From Chlorobium sp. (GTDB taxonomy: Bacteria > Bacteroidota > Chlorobiia > Chlorobiales > Chlorobiaceae), in NCBI GenBank assembly GCA_028282595.1, contig JANQHQ010000042.1:1-26420 (forward strand): DNA of 26,420 bases, written 5' to 3'. Under the pieces are notes generated by a model. The model was not told the origin of the DNA, searched no databases, and was given only the letters and a program-made list of their open reading frames with translations. Shown in pieces: positions 1-8,130 of this stretch. The translations under genes and the position numbers were made by a program. How positions within the stretch are numbered: position 1 is the first letter of the stretch; every line of letters begins with the position of its first letter.

Positions 1-372
1 GACTGCCCCCCGAACCTGACCCTCCTCTCCGAAAGCGTCTTCGCGGCTTCGGACATCGTCCTGGTTCCGCTCGTGCCGACGACCCTGTCGCTGAGAACCT
101 ACGACCAGCTTCTCGCTTTCTTCAAGGAGCATAAACTGGACACCCGCAAGATCAGGGCCTTTTTTACGATGTACGAACGCCGAAAGGCTATGCACAGGGA
201 GATCGTGGCGACATACGGGTCGAAAAAACATTTTCTCCGCCAGACCATCCCCTATAACGTAGAGGTGGAAAAAATGGGCCTCTACCGGGCTCCGCTCAAC
301 GCAGTACGCCCGAGAGCCGTGGCTTCGCAGGCCTACCGCAAACTCTGGGAGGAACTGCTCTCCGTGCTGTAG
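1..372 (+). CDS. ParA/MinD-family ATPase, C-terminal part (5' truncated by window)
   Basis: The frame is open from base 1 and begins inside the protein at Asp-Cys-Pro-Pro, the usual end of the Walker A'/switch II strand in ParA/MinD/Soj ATPases. It continues with a hydrophobic strand ending in VPLVPTTLSLRTYDQL, which resembles the 'ADxVLVPxxPTxLSLR' segment of ParA-like proteins. The stop is TAG at 370-372. A GTG at 73 could be mistaken for a start, but the homologous reading begins upstream of it, so the gene is simply cut by the window edge. Family members are cytoplasmic ATPases that segregate DNA or position protein cargo. No ParB or parS can be seen, so the cargo is unknown; orphan ParA-like proteins are common. 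Confidence 0.72.
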   Translation, partial: DCPPNLTLLSESVFAASDIVLVPLVPTTLSLRTYDQLLAFFKEHKLDTRKIRAFFTMYERRKAMHREIVATYGSKKHFLRQTIPYNVEVEKMGLYRAPLNAVRPRAVASQAYRKLWEELLSVL

Positions 373-494
373 CCCCCTTCCCGCGCCGCTCACCGTACGC
401 CCGAAGGAAACGCCCGTGACGCCGGCGGCGGGAGCGCGGCCGACCCGCTTGCAAACGCCGATCTTTTTCCCTACATTTATTCCCCTGCCTGAAG

Positions 495-565
495 GGCGAA
501 GTGGCCGAGTGGCTAGGCAGAGGTCTGCAAAACCTTTTACAGCGGTTCGAATCCGCTCTTCGCCT
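495..565 (+). tRNA. tRNA-Cys (GCA anticodon)
   Basis: A full cloverleaf can be folded by eye. The acceptor stem is GGCGAAG (495-501) with CTTCGCC (558-564), followed by discriminator U at 565, the cysteine identity base. The anticodon stem is 520-524 with 532-536, and the loop CTGCAAA places the anticodon GCA at 527-529. The T arm is AGCGG-TTCGAAT-CCGCT at 541-557. The variable region is short (537-540). CCA is not encoded. It lies between the ParA-like gene and a strong terminator hairpin, so it is probably transcribed alone. Confidence 0.96.
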
Positions 566-567
566 CG

Positions 568-601
568 AAACCGAAGCCCGCCGGCCGGCGGGCTTCGGTT
601 T
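568..601 (+). terminator. Intrinsic terminator after tRNA-Cys (perfect palindrome)
   Basis: The 34 bases form a perfect inverted repeat. A run of three A precedes CCGAAGCCCGCCGG, which is followed directly by its reverse complement and a T run (599-602). The stem is GC rich with an A/T foot on both sides, so it could work in either direction. It starts three bases after the tRNA discriminator base and clearly ends that transcript. Confidence 0.85.
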
Positions 602-849
602 TCACGGCCCGTTTCACTCCCGGAAAACGCTCCCGATCGGGTTCGGTGACGGAACGGAGACGCGGTGACGGCAATCGACGTCGTCAGACGGTTGATTTGC
701 AAAGCTGTTCGAGTATTGTTAAATATTTTCTTGTACCCTGCCACGCCGGGCCGGTAACACTTCCCCCTTGTTCTTCGATCTTCCCGACCGCTTCAGAGAG
801 GGCGTCGGCGAACTGTTCTCTTCCAATTATCCATCAGAATCTGGTATTT

Positions 850-2679
850 ATGGGTCTTATCTATCCAGAGTTCGAAACTCTTCCGGATCTTTTCGACCGC
901 GTCTTCCACCATTACAAGGGTCAGGCGAAGAAATTTCCCATCGCACGCAAGATCAACGGCGTCTACGAGCCGATCTCCTATGACTCGCTGCACACCGACG
1001 TCATGTCGCTTGCGGCCTTTCTCAAGCACAGGGGAGTAACGGCGAAGGACCGGGTCGCGATCCTCTCCGAAAACCGTCCCGGCTGGTACCTCGCCGACAT
1101 GGCCATCCTGACTATCGGCGCGGTCGACGTTCCACTCTACCCGTCTCTGCCCCCGAACCAGATAGAGTACATTCTGAAGGATTCCGGAAGCCGCGCAATC
1201 ATCGTCTCGAACATGCTGCAGCTCGGCAAGGTGCTCTCCGTCTGGCAGAATCTCCCCGATCTTGACTTCATCGTTGTGTTGAACCGTCTCGACGAACCGG
1301 TCGAGGGCGTTGTCGAGCTCCAGGAAGCGAAGGAGAAAGGACAAGAGATTCTGGGCGCAACCCCGGATTACGTCAGCTACACAATGGTGAAACCGGACGA
1401 TACAGCGACGATCATCTACACATCCGGCACGACCGGACTGCCGAAAGGCGTCATGCTCAGCCACCGGAACATCTGCGAAAACGTCAAGTCATGCTCCACG
1501 ATCATCCGTCTCGACGAATCGGACAGAAGCCTTTCCTTCCTTCCTCTCTCGCATGCGTACGAACGGACCGGCGGCTACTACCTTCTTTTCGGATGCGGCG
1601 CCCAGATCTACCTCGCCGAAAGCGTGGAAACCATTTCGATGAACCTCTCCGAAGCGAAGCCCACGATCGTTTTCACGGTCCCCAGGCTGTTCGACCGCAT
1701 CCGGACGAACATTCTCAAACAGATCGCCCAGGAGAGCTCCGTAAAACAGAAAGTGTTCCAGTGGGCTCTGGAAATCGGGCTGATCTACCATCAAAAAGTG
1801 CATGACGGCAAGCCTTCCCCTCTTCTCGGCGCCCGCCACGGAGTTGCCGACAAACTGGTATACTCGAAAATCCGCCGGAAATTCGGCGGCCGTCTGCGGT
1901 ATTTCGTATCGGGAGGAGCCGCGCTCCCGCAGAAGATCGGAGAGTTCTTCCAGGCCCTGGGCATCACGATACTCGAAGGGTACGGCCTGACCGAAACGTC
2001 TCCCGTAACCAACGTCAACCGGCCTGAAAACGTCAAGTTCGGCACGGTCGGCCCCGTCGTGGACAATGTTACGGTCAGGATAGAGAACGACGGGGAGATC
2101 CTTTTCCAGGGGCCCAACATCATGCAGGGCTACTGGAACGACGAGGACGCAACCGCCGAGGTGATCCGCGACGGCTGGTTCCATACCGGAGACATCGGCG
2201 AACTGGACAAGGACGGCTACCTGAAAATCACCGACCGGAAAAAGCATATCATCGTCACCTCGGGCGGCAAAAACATCGCCCCCCTGCCGATCGAACAGTT
2301 GATTTCCGAAAACAGATATGTAGACCAGGTGATGGTGATCGGGGAGAAAAGACCCTTCCTGATGGCGCTGATCGTGCCGAATTTCACCGAACTCGAAACG
2401 TTCGCCGACGAGGAACAGGTCGTGTTCGAAAACAGAACCGACCTCATCCGGGACCGGAAAATCCTGCATATCTTCGAAACCCTCGTGCGCACCGTATCGA
2501 GAAAGCTCGCAACGCACGAAAAGGTACGGAAATTCCTGCTCACGGACGACCCGTTCACCATCGAAAACGGCTATCTCACACCGACCCTGAAGTTGAAGAG
2601 AAAAACCATCATTACGGCTTTCGAAAAAGAGATCGAGGATATCTACAGCAGAATGAACGCCGTCTACAATTCGGAATGA
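850..2679 (+). CDS. Long-chain fatty acid-CoA ligase (AMP-forming acyl-CoA synthetase)
   Basis: This 609-residue member of the ANL superfamily activates fatty acids with ATP and CoA through an acyl-adenylate. Visible motifs are the phosphate loop YTSGTTGLPKG (about 190-200), GYGLTETSPV (about 377-386), WFHTGD (443-448), the hinge DRKK (from 462), and TSGGKNIAP with the conserved Lys-containing segment near 470-478. Length and motif order match the bacterial FadD/FAA1-like branch with a large N-terminal domain. The frame is open upstream to 646, but that part has low-complexity, tRNA-flank-like composition. The ATG at 850 (MGLIYPEFETLPDLF) starts the conserved 'TLPDLFDR' region of the family, so I chose it although its ribosome binding site is weak. 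The gene stands alone between the tRNA terminator and a convergent mutY-like gene. In an anaerobic phototroph it more likely recycles or activates lipid acyl chains than feeds beta-oxidation (inference). Confidence 0.9.
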   Translation: MGLIYPEFETLPDLFDRVFHHYKGQAKKFPIARKINGVYEPISYDSLHTDVMSLAAFLKHRGVTAKDRVAILSENRPGWYLADMAILTIGAVDVPLYPSLPPNQIEYILKDSGSRAIIVSNMLQLGKVLSVWQNLPDLDFIVVLNRLDEPVEGVVELQEAKEKGQEILGATPDYVSYTMVKPDDTATIIYTSGTTGLPKGVMLSHRNICENVKSCSTIIRLDESDRSLSFLPLSHAYERTGGYYLLFGCGAQIYLAESVETISMNLSEAKPTIVFTVPRLFDRIRTNILKQIAQESSVKQKVFQWALEIGLIYHQKVHDGKPSPLLGARHGVADKLVYSKIRRKFGGRLRYFVSGGAALPQKIGEFFQALGITILEGYGLTETSPVTNVNRPENVKFGTVGPVVDNVTVRIENDGEILFQGPNIMQGYWNDEDATAEVIRDGWFHTGDIGELDKDGYLKITDRKKHIIVTSGGKNIAPLPIEQLISENRYVDQVMVIGEKRPFLMALIVPNFTELETFADEEQVVFENRTDLIRDRKILHIFETLVRTVSRKLATHEKVRKFLLTDDPFTIENGYLTPTLKLKRKTIITAFEKEIEDIYSRMNAVYNSE

Positions 2680-2684
2680 GCGGA

Positions 2685-2704
2685 GGCGGGCCCGAATGCC
2701 CGCC
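2685..2704 (+). terminator. Hairpin between convergent acyl-CoA synthetase and mutY-like genes
   Basis: GGCGGGC and GCCCGCC pair around the loop CCGAAT just after the acyl-CoA synthetase stop, with flanking GAG/CTC that can add pairs across a small bulge. Only a weak T run (near 2720) follows, so intrinsic termination is plausible but not textbook. It may serve the convergent pair in both directions. Confidence 0.55.
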
Positions 2705-2723
2705 CCTCTTCAGGGCACCCTTT

Positions 2724-3533
2724 TCATTCCGGAATCCTGAACAGATCATCCCCGGAAGGCGACGGGACCCGCTCGACGAGGCCTTCCCGTTCCAGCTCCC
2801 CGAGCACGTCGACTATCCCTTCGCCGTAGAGGCCGGCGAGCTCCTCCAGAAGCATGACCTTCTTCCCCAGGAGATCCCGGACAACCTGGCCGCGATACCA
2901 CCTGTTCGATCCCTTGAAGGCCGACTGCCGGGTCCTCGGACGAATGCCGGTGCGCCGTCCCGTCAGCACCAGGGCTCCGTAATCCATCAACGCATTGTGC
3001 CATTCGCGACTGCGGCCCCTGGGAAGCACTGTTTCCGCCAGCGAAAGAAGCTCTCCCGGCGACGCCGTTTCCGGTGCACCGAGCTCGTGGATCAGAATTC
3101 TCCTGATGTTGGTATCGACCGCGGCGATGTCGAGGTTGTCGGCAAAAATGGGAATCGAACGGGAGGTGTAGGCCCCTATGCCGGGCAGCCGGGCGAGCTC
3201 TCCGGGAGAGGCCGGTACGACGCCGCCGTATTCGTCCGCAATCGTCCGGGCGCACCGGTGCAGACGCTGCCCTCTGGAATTGTAGCCGAGACCGCTCCAG
3301 CATTCGAGCACCTCCCTGAGAGACGCTTCGGCCAGCGCCACGACGTCGGGGAAACGTTTGATCCAGTCGGCATACTTCCCGGTCACGCGTTCCGTCTGCG
3401 TCTGCTGGAGCATCATCTCGCTCACCATGACACGGTAGCGGTCGGTCGTCTCGCGCCAGGGAAACGACCGTGCGTTTTCGCGGTAGAACGAAAAAATCCT
3501 TTTCCGGAAGGCTTCTGTTTTCCCGGGCTCCAT
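2724..3533 (-). CDS. MutY-like adenine DNA glycosylase lacking the iron-sulfur cluster
   Basis: This 269-residue HhH-GPD DNA glycosylase is predicted to remove adenine opposite 8-oxoguanine. Residues 39-46 (EMMLQQTQ) hold the catalytic Glu39 and the MutY LQQTQ signature. The helix-hairpin-helix LPGIGAYTS lies at 116-124 and the catalytic Asp140 is in VDTNIRR. The four-cysteine 4Fe-4S loop expected after about residue 190 is absent: the only cysteines are Cys78 and Cys94. There is no C-terminal NUDIX-like domain. Instead, residues 205-269 begin with FKGSNRWYRG and look like a winged-helix tail, as in some actinobacterial and archaeal homologs. The gene starts at ATG 3533 after a GGCGGGGG stretch, 12 bases behind the MBL hydrolase gene, so the two are probably co-transcribed. 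A MutY role is likely; a related mismatch glycosylase is the alternative. Confidence 0.85.
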   Translation of the reverse strand: MEPGKTEAFRKRIFSFYRENARSFPWRETTDRYRVMVSEMMLQQTQTERVTGKYADWIKRFPDVVALAEASLREVLECWSGLGYNSRGQRLHRCARTIADEYGGVVPASPGELARLPGIGAYTSRSIPIFADNLDIAAVDTNIRRILIHELGAPETASPGELLSLAETVLPRGRSREWHNALMDYGALVLTGRRTGIRPRTRQSAFKGSNRWYRGQVVRDLLGKKVMLLEELAGLYGEGIVDVLGELEREGLVERVPSPSGDDLFRIPE

Positions 3534-3545
3534 GATACCCCCGCC

Positions 3546-4391
3546 TTACCTCATGGTTACGGGTTCCCTGACCACGATGCGCCCCTCTTCGCGGTCGACG
3601 AAAGCGGCCTCCACAAACGGGTCGTGGGCGAAATAGAGAATCCACTTTCCGGCCATCAGCTCTTCCAGGAAAAGCGTTTTCTCGCGGATCACCTCCAGAG
3701 GGAGGATGTCGAAGGCAAGCCCCCTGTTCAGGCCGAGATGAGCCGAAGAGGGCACGAAATCGCCGCCGTGCACCAGGGTGGTTTCGCCGTCGGTGATCCT
3801 TACGAGCTGGTGCCCGGCCGTATGACCTCCTCCGAGAGGAAGCAGTTCTATTCCCGGAAAGAGCTCGCATGCGCCGTCGAGGAGGTTGAGAGTGGCGCAC
3901 GAAGCAAGCGCCTCGACGAACGCCGCGGTATAACTGTGTTTTTCCTTGAGATTGGGAGAGAGCGCGGTGTCGAGGTTTTCCCGCTGGACATGGAAGCGTG
4001 CATGGGGAAAGACGTTCTGCAGGAGACCGTCCCTCTCCTCGAAGGCCCCCGCGACATGATCGAAGTGCAGGTGTGTGAAAATCACATCCGTGATATCGCG
4101 ACGACCGAGTCCGGCGCGTTGCAGCTCTTCGTCCAGCCGCCATTCGCCCAGATCGTAGATGCGCTTCATTTTCTCGCTCCAGGCGGTTCCCATCGCCGCA
4201 TCGACGAGAATGTTCCTGCCCGCGCCGCTCGCCAGCAGGAGACGCATCGGCAGACGGACCCGGTTGAGGCTGTCAGGCTTGATAACCTTCTCCCAGAGCA
4301 CCCGCGGAACGACCCCGAACACGGAACCGCCGTCGAGGCTGAAATACTGGGCATCGAGAGTGCGGAGGGAGTAGTCCCCTATCGTCAGCAT
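3546..4391 (-). CDS. Metallo-beta-lactamase-fold hydrolase
   Basis: This 281-residue MBL-fold protein carries the full metal site: THLHFDH at 106-112, His190 in GGGHTAGH, Asp211 in HGGDF and His256 near FAHDP. The arrangement suits a dinuclear zinc hydrolase of the lactonase/glyoxalase II/RNase Z superfamily, and the spacing resembles AHL-lactonase-like and quorum-quenching-type members. No signal peptide is seen, so it should be cytoplasmic. The ATG at 4391 is preceded by a good Shine-Dalgarno (GGGGAGA). It is the first gene of a two-gene unit with the mutY-like gene. The substrate cannot be told from sequence. Confidence 0.85.
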   Translation of the reverse strand: MLTIGDYSLRTLDAQYFSLDGGSVFGVVPRVLWEKVIKPDSLNRVRLPMRLLLASGAGRNILVDAAMGTAWSEKMKRIYDLGEWRLDEELQRAGLGRRDITDVIFTHLHFDHVAGAFEERDGLLQNVFPHARFHVQRENLDTALSPNLKEKHSYTAAFVEALASCATLNLLDGACELFPGIELLPLGGGHTAGHQLVRITDGETTLVHGGDFVPSSAHLGLNRGLAFDILPLEVIREKTLFLEELMAGKWILYFAHDPFVEAAFVDREEGRIVVREPVTMR

Positions 4392-4462
4392 GGCACGGTC
4401 TCCCCTCGGTTTGACGGTTGACGGCGGCCCGGGACGGAGACCCCGGCGAACGGCCGGAGTAT

Positions 4463-4505
4463 CCGGAAAGCCCTCCGGTGACCGATAACGGAAGAGGGCT
4501 TCCGG
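4463..4505 (-). terminator. Hairpin terminating the ffh-rplS operon
   Basis: Just past the rplS stop on the minus strand, CCGGAAGCCCTC (4505-4494) pairs with GAGGGCTTTCCGG (4475-4463) with one bulged base and an 18-base loop. No strong T run follows, so it may act as a Rho-dependent pause or 3'-end stabiliser rather than a classic intrinsic terminator. Confidence 0.5.
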
Positions 4506-4514
4506 ACTGTGTCC

Positions 4515-4880
4515 CTAGTTGGACGAAGTCGCGATCTTGCGTTCCTTGACCTTCAGGGCGGCCTTTCCGGTGCGCTTCCTGAGATAGGTGAGTTTCGCAC
4601 GGCGGGCCTTGCCGTACTTCAGGACCTTGACGCTTTCGATATTGGGCGAAGCCAGGGGAATGATGCGCTCGACGCCGACGCCGTTCGAAATTTTGCGAAC
4701 CGTTATGGTTCTGGAGGCACCCGCTCCGTTCCGGGCGATAATCACTCCCTCGAAAGCCTGAAGACGCTCTTTTTCCCCCTCGATGACCCTGAGTTGCAGT
4801 TTCACGGTATCTCCGGGATGGAGTTCGGGCAGCCCCTGACGCTCCTGCGTCGCTTCCACCAGTTGAATAAGCTGATCCAT
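4515..4880 (-). CDS. rplS: 50S ribosomal protein L19
   Basis: The 121-residue protein shows the L19 pattern: an N-terminal helix MDQLIQLVEATQ, the HPGDTVKLQLRVIEGEKERLQ region, FEGVIIARNGAGASRTITVRK, then SPNIESVKVLKYGKARRAKLTYLR. Length matches the family. A longer in-frame reading exists upstream to 4988 but runs through trmD coding sequence, so the ATG at 4880 is the start. It is the last gene of the ffh-rpsP-rimM-trmD-rplS operon, 23 bases after trmD. L19 sits at the 30S-50S interface. Confidence 0.97.
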   Translation of the reverse strand: MDQLIQLVEATQERQGLPELHPGDTVKLQLRVIEGEKERLQAFEGVIIARNGAGASRTITVRKISNGVGVERIIPLASPNIESVKVLKYGKARRAKLTYLRKRTGKAALKVKERKIATSSN

Positions 4881-4903
4881 GATGAACAATAAAATGTTAA
4901 ACG

Positions 4904-5608
4904 TTAGTTGTGTTCTTCCAGTATATCCTTGTCGAGAAGATCGGGACGCCTCTCGCGCGTCCGGCGGATGGCGTTCTCTCTCCGCCACTCCTCGATTTTC
5001 CTGTGATGGCCCGAAAGCAGTACATCCGGAACCTTCATCCCCCTGAATTCAGCCGGTCTCGTGTAATACTCGCTATCCAGCAAACCCGTCTGAAAGGAAT
5101 CCGTCAGGGCCGACTCACTGTCTCCGAGCACTCCGGGAATCAGCCTTGCCACCGCATCCATCAGGAGCAGCGCGGGGATCTCCCCCCCCGAGAGCACCAT
5201 GTCGCCGACAGAGATATCCATCGTCACGAGCTTTTTTCTGATCCTCTCGTCGACCGCCTTGTAGTGACCGCACAGGACGATCAGGTTGCCCAGACGCGAA
5301 AGCCTGTTCGCCATCGGCTGGTCGAGCCTCGCTCCGTCGGGCGTCATGAAGATCACGGCGTCGCAGGACCGCTCGGCCAGCAGCTTTTCGATGCAGGCGA
5401 AGACCGGCTCGGGCCGCAGCACCATCCCGGCGCCGCCGCCGAAAGGGGTGTCGTCGACCTGTCGATAGCGTCCCAACCCGTAATCGTGCAGATTGTGAAC
5501 GTGTATCTCCAGAAGCCCCTTTTTTTCCGCTATCGACAGCAGCCCGGTTTCAAGGGGCGACTGAAAAAAGCGGGGCATGACGGAAATGACATCGATCCGT
5601 AGTTTCAT
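4904..5608 (-). CDS. trmD: tRNA (guanine-N1-)-methyltransferase TrmD
   Basis: TrmD methylates G37 of tRNAs with SAM, preventing +1 frameshifts. The 234-residue protein has the SPOUT trefoil-knot motifs: FGGGAGMVL near the N-terminal third, LIVLCGHYKAVDERI and ISVGDMVLSGGE, followed by the DSF/tail region with LDSEYYTRPAEF. I chose the ATG at 5608 (MKLRIDVISVMP), which aligns with the usual TrmD N-terminus. The frame is open to a TTG at 5644, which would add 12 residues. It lies between rimM (44-base gap) and rplS in the standard order. Confidence 0.96.
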   Translation of the reverse strand: MKLRIDVISVMPRFFQSPLETGLLSIAEKKGLLEIHVHNLHDYGLGRYRQVDDTPFGGGAGMVLRPEPVFACIEKLLAERSCDAVIFMTPDGARLDQPMANRLSRLGNLIVLCGHYKAVDERIRKKLVTMDISVGDMVLSGGEIPALLLMDAVARLIPGVLGDSESALTDSFQTGLLDSEYYTRPAEFRGMKVPDVLLSGHHRKIEEWRRENAIRRTRERRPDLLDKDILEEHN

Positions 5609-5652
5609 CTCCAGCAATGTTTCTGACAACGTGCAACGGAACAATCCCGGAC

Positions 5653-6162
5653 CTACAGAAACTCCTCAAACCTCCTGACGACAAGATACCCCCGTGAGAT
5701 ATCGACCTCGTCTATGAACTCCTCGATTGCGGGCACGAGAACCTTCCGTGCTCCGTATTCGATTTCGTAAACCTCGTGAGCCGGCATCTCCAGTACATCG
5801 AGCACCCTGCCGATCTCCTTTCGCGAACCGTCGAGGACTTTCAGACCACGCAACTCGTGCAGGTAAGCCCTGCCGGGCCGGAGGGGCCGCAGTTCCTCCC
5901 CGGTCACATAAACGCTCTTTCCCGCCAGGCTCCCGGCCTTATCCCTGTCGTCGACTCCCCGGAACAGCAGGTAGGCGAACCCTTCCCGCATGACGGCGCG
6001 AAGCACCTCGAAGGGTTTCGCATCCCCGGTCGTACTCCCGATATGGAACCGCCTGCGCTCCAGAAAGCTTTCGGGAAAATCGGTAACCGGCAGAATCTTC
6101 ACCTCTCCCCGCAAGCCTTTCGGCTTCAGGATCTTTCCCGCCAGATAGAGCTCCTCACTCAC
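5653..6162 (-). CDS. rimM: 16S rRNA processing protein RimM
   Basis: RimM helps mature the 30S head by binding S19. The 169-residue protein shows the N-terminal beta-barrel (ELYLAGKILKPKGLRGEVKI) and the C-terminal PRC-barrel (LHELRGLKVLDGSRKEIGRV ... VLVPAIEEFIDEVDI). The start is decided by a GGGGAG Shine-Dalgarno just upstream of the GTG at 6162. An in-frame GTG at 6180 adds six residues but has no comparable site. The position behind rpsP and ahead of trmD is the conserved one. Confidence 0.95.
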   Translation of the reverse strand: MSEELYLAGKILKPKGLRGEVKILPVTDFPESFLERRRFHIGSTTGDAKPFEVLRAVMREGFAYLLFRGVDDRDKAGSLAGKSVYVTGEELRPLRPGRAYLHELRGLKVLDGSRKEIGRVLDVLEMPAHEVYEIEYGARKVLVPAIEEFIDEVDISRGYLVVRRFEEFL

Positions 6163-6192
6163 AGGCTCTCCCCGGAGCACGGCTCCGAAAAT

Positions 6193-6666
6193 CTACTCCC
6201 CGCCTTCGGCGGCATCGGAAGCCGGAGCCTCCTCGACCTGGGCCTCTTCAGCCGGAGCGGCGGCTTCGGCAGCCTGTGCGCTTGCCTCGGCGGCCTTTTT
6301 CGCCTGCCTGCGGCGAGCCTTGATATCGAGCCTTTTCCGGCGTCTTTCACTCTCGCGGGCTTCCCAGTTCTCCATCTCGGCCGCAATCTCCTCCTCGCTG
6401 CGCCCCTTGCGCTTCAGGGTCAGCTCGTGAAGGAGTCCGGTGGAACGGATGAGGCAGCGGACGGTGGTCGTCGGCTGCGCGCCGACACCGAGCCAGTAAG
6501 CCGCACGCTCCTTGTCGAGCGTCACGTTGTGAGGCTTTGCCGTCGGCTGGTAATGCCCGATCACTTCAAGAAATTTTCCGTCCCTCGGAGCGCGCGCGTC
6601 GGCGGCCACGATATGGTAAAAAGGCAACTTCTTCCTTCCTGCTCTTTTGAGTCTGAGTTTAACCAA
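6193..6666 (-). CDS. rpsP: 30S ribosomal protein S16 with Ala/Glu-rich C-terminal extension
   Basis: Residues 1 to about 85 are a normal S16 domain (VKLRLKRAGRKKLPFYHIV, SRAPRDGKFLE-like ARAPRDGKFLEVIGHYQP). The total of 157 residues is far longer than the usual 80-90. From about residue 90 a charged helix (EARESERRRKRLDIKARR) leads to an Ala/Glu-rich acidic tail ending EGGE. The only start fitting the conserved N-terminus is TTG at 6666, preceded by GAGAAG. Such tails are familiar in Bacteroidetes/Chlorobi S16. It sits 40 bases behind ffh and 30 bases ahead of rimM. Confidence 0.95.
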   Translation of the reverse strand: MVKLRLKRAGRKKLPFYHIVAADARAPRDGKFLEVIGHYQPTAKPHNVTLDKERAAYWLGVGAQPTTTVRCLIRSTGLLHELTLKRKGRSEEEIAAEMENWEARESERRRKRLDIKARRRQAKKAAEASAQAAEAAAPAEEAQVEEAPASDAAEGGE

Positions 6667-6706
6667 TGCTTCTCTGTTTAAGGTTAAAGGGTAAAGAAAC
6701 CACGTA

Positions 6707-8056
6707 TCATCGTTTTAAAAGCTTGTCGATCGGCAGGTTCTGCGGAAGGATCTTCCGTCCGGACTTCGTCATCTTCGTCACCGAGCTCATCATCTTCTTC
6801 ATCTCCTTGAACTGCTTCAGGAGCATGTTCACATCCTGCACGCTTGTGCCGCTCCCCCGGGCGATGCGCTGGCGACGGCTGCCGTTTATGATCTCGGGAG
6901 AAGCCTTCTCCTCCCTGGTCATAGAGCTGATCATGGCTTCTATGGGCCTGAAATCGAGATCGTCGAGATCCTTTTTGGGAATCATCTTGTTGAGACCGGG
7001 CACCATTTCCACGAGCCCCTGGATCGACCCCATTTTTTTCAACTGCTGCAACTGATCGAAGAAATCGTCGAGGTCGAACTCGTTCTTGAGCAGCTTCGAC
7101 TGCATCTTGCGGGTCTTGTCGAGATCGAGCGTCTCCTGCGCCTTTTCGACGAAGCTGACGATGTCGCCCATACCGAGAATACGCTGGGCCATGCGGTCAG
7201 GATAAAACAGGTCGAGATCGTCGACCTTTTCGCCCACGCTGATGAACTTGATCGGCTTTTCGACAACCTGCCTGATCGAAAGAGCGGCGCCGCCCCTCGC
7301 GTCGCCGTCGAGCTTCGTGAGCACGACCCCGTCGAAGTCGAGCTTCTCGTTGAACGCTTTGGCGGTGTTGACGGCCTCCTGGCCGATCATCGCGTCGACC
7401 ACGAAGAGCAGCTCCTCTGGTTTGAGCATCTCCTTGAGCGCCTCGGCCTCCCCCATCATGCTCTCGTCTATCTGCAGCCGTCCGGCCGTGTCGACAATGA
7501 CGACGTCCGTGCCCTTGCTCCGGCCTTCCTCGACGCCTTCGCGCGCCACCTTGAGCGCATCCTGCCCGTCGAGCGAAAACACGGGCACGTCGATCTGGCC
7601 GCCCAGCGTCTTCAACTGCTCGACGGCCGCAGGCCTGTAAACGTCGGCCGCAACCAGCATGGGATGCTTGCCGCCCTTTTTCAGCCGCTTCGCGAGCTTG
7701 GCACAGAACGTCGTCTTGCCCGAACCCTGAAGACCCGCAACCATAACGACGGCCGGCAACTTCTTCGCGGCGAGGTTAAGCGGCCGGTTCTCCCCGCCCA
7801 TGATTTCGGTGAGCTCGTCGCTGACGATCTTGACGATCATCTGGGCGGGGGAAACGCTCTTGAGGACATCCTGGCCCAGGGCTTTCGTCCGCACGTCCTC
7901 GACGAATTTCTTGGTAACCTTGTAGTTGACGTCGGCGCCGAGAAGAGCCCTCTTGATATCGCGCATGGCGATACCGATGTTCACTTCGTTGATCGTGGCC
8001 TGCCCGGCAAGCTTCCTGAAAGTCGCCTCCAGCCTGTCGCTTAAACTGTCAAACAT
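6707..8056 (-). CDS. ffh: Signal recognition particle protein Ffh (SRP54)
   Basis: Ffh binds signal sequences of nascent membrane proteins and pairs with FtsY. The 449-residue protein has the N domain (1 to about 85), the G domain with GLQGSGKTT (108-116), the DTAGR loop and TKLDGDARGG, and the methionine-rich M domain. The RNA-binding stretch is RRQRIARGSGTSVQDVN and a Met-rich end (FKEMKKMMSSVTKM) follows. Length is normal. It opens the ribosomal operon on the minus strand; the upstream region 8057-8220 is shared with the divergent rfaE. Confidence 0.97.
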   Translation of the reverse strand: MFDSLSDRLEATFRKLAGQATINEVNIGIAMRDIKRALLGADVNYKVTKKFVEDVRTKALGQDVLKSVSPAQMIVKIVSDELTEIMGGENRPLNLAAKKLPAVVMVAGLQGSGKTTFCAKLAKRLKKGGKHPMLVAADVYRPAAVEQLKTLGGQIDVPVFSLDGQDALKVAREGVEEGRSKGTDVVIVDTAGRLQIDESMMGEAEALKEMLKPEELLFVVDAMIGQEAVNTAKAFNEKLDFDGVVLTKLDGDARGGAALSIRQVVEKPIKFISVGEKVDDLDLFYPDRMAQRILGMGDIVSFVEKAQETLDLDKTRKMQSKLLKNEFDLDDFFDQLQQLKKMGSIQGLVEMVPGLNKMIPKKDLDDLDFRPIEAMISSMTREEKASPEIINGSRRQRIARGSGTSVQDVNMLLKQFKEMKKMMSSVTKMTKSGRKILPQNLPIDKLLKR

Positions 8057-8101
8057 CGCACATGCATTTGTTCATGCAAAACCTAAAAATGGATAGCTCT
8101 A

Positions 8102-8130
8102 ACTATAATAAAAAAAGCGCAAAAACAAAA
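8102..8130 (-). promoter_or_regulatory. Possible sigma-70-like promoter for the ffh operon
   Basis: On the minus strand, TTTTGT (8130-8125) and TATAGT (8107-8102) are 17 bases apart inside an AT-rich stretch, about 45 bases upstream of the ffh ATG. The match is moderate and chlorobi promoter rules are poorly defined. A small TGCAT/ATGCA inverted repeat (8063-8078) lies in the presumed leader. Confidence 0.35.

Noticed and set aside
416..649. Open frame of 77 codons across the tRNA-Cys gene
   Set aside because: It runs through the tRNA and its terminator palindrome, has no homologous look and no ribosome site.
1489..2517. 342-codon open frame opposite the acyl-CoA synthetase
   Set aside because: Shadow of a GC-rich gene; the sense frame carries every ANL-superfamily motif.
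2676..4421. 581-codon open frame opposite the mutY-like and MBL genes
   Set aside because: High GC content leaves the antisense frame free of stops. The minus-strand genes have clear catalytic motifs; the antisense product has none.
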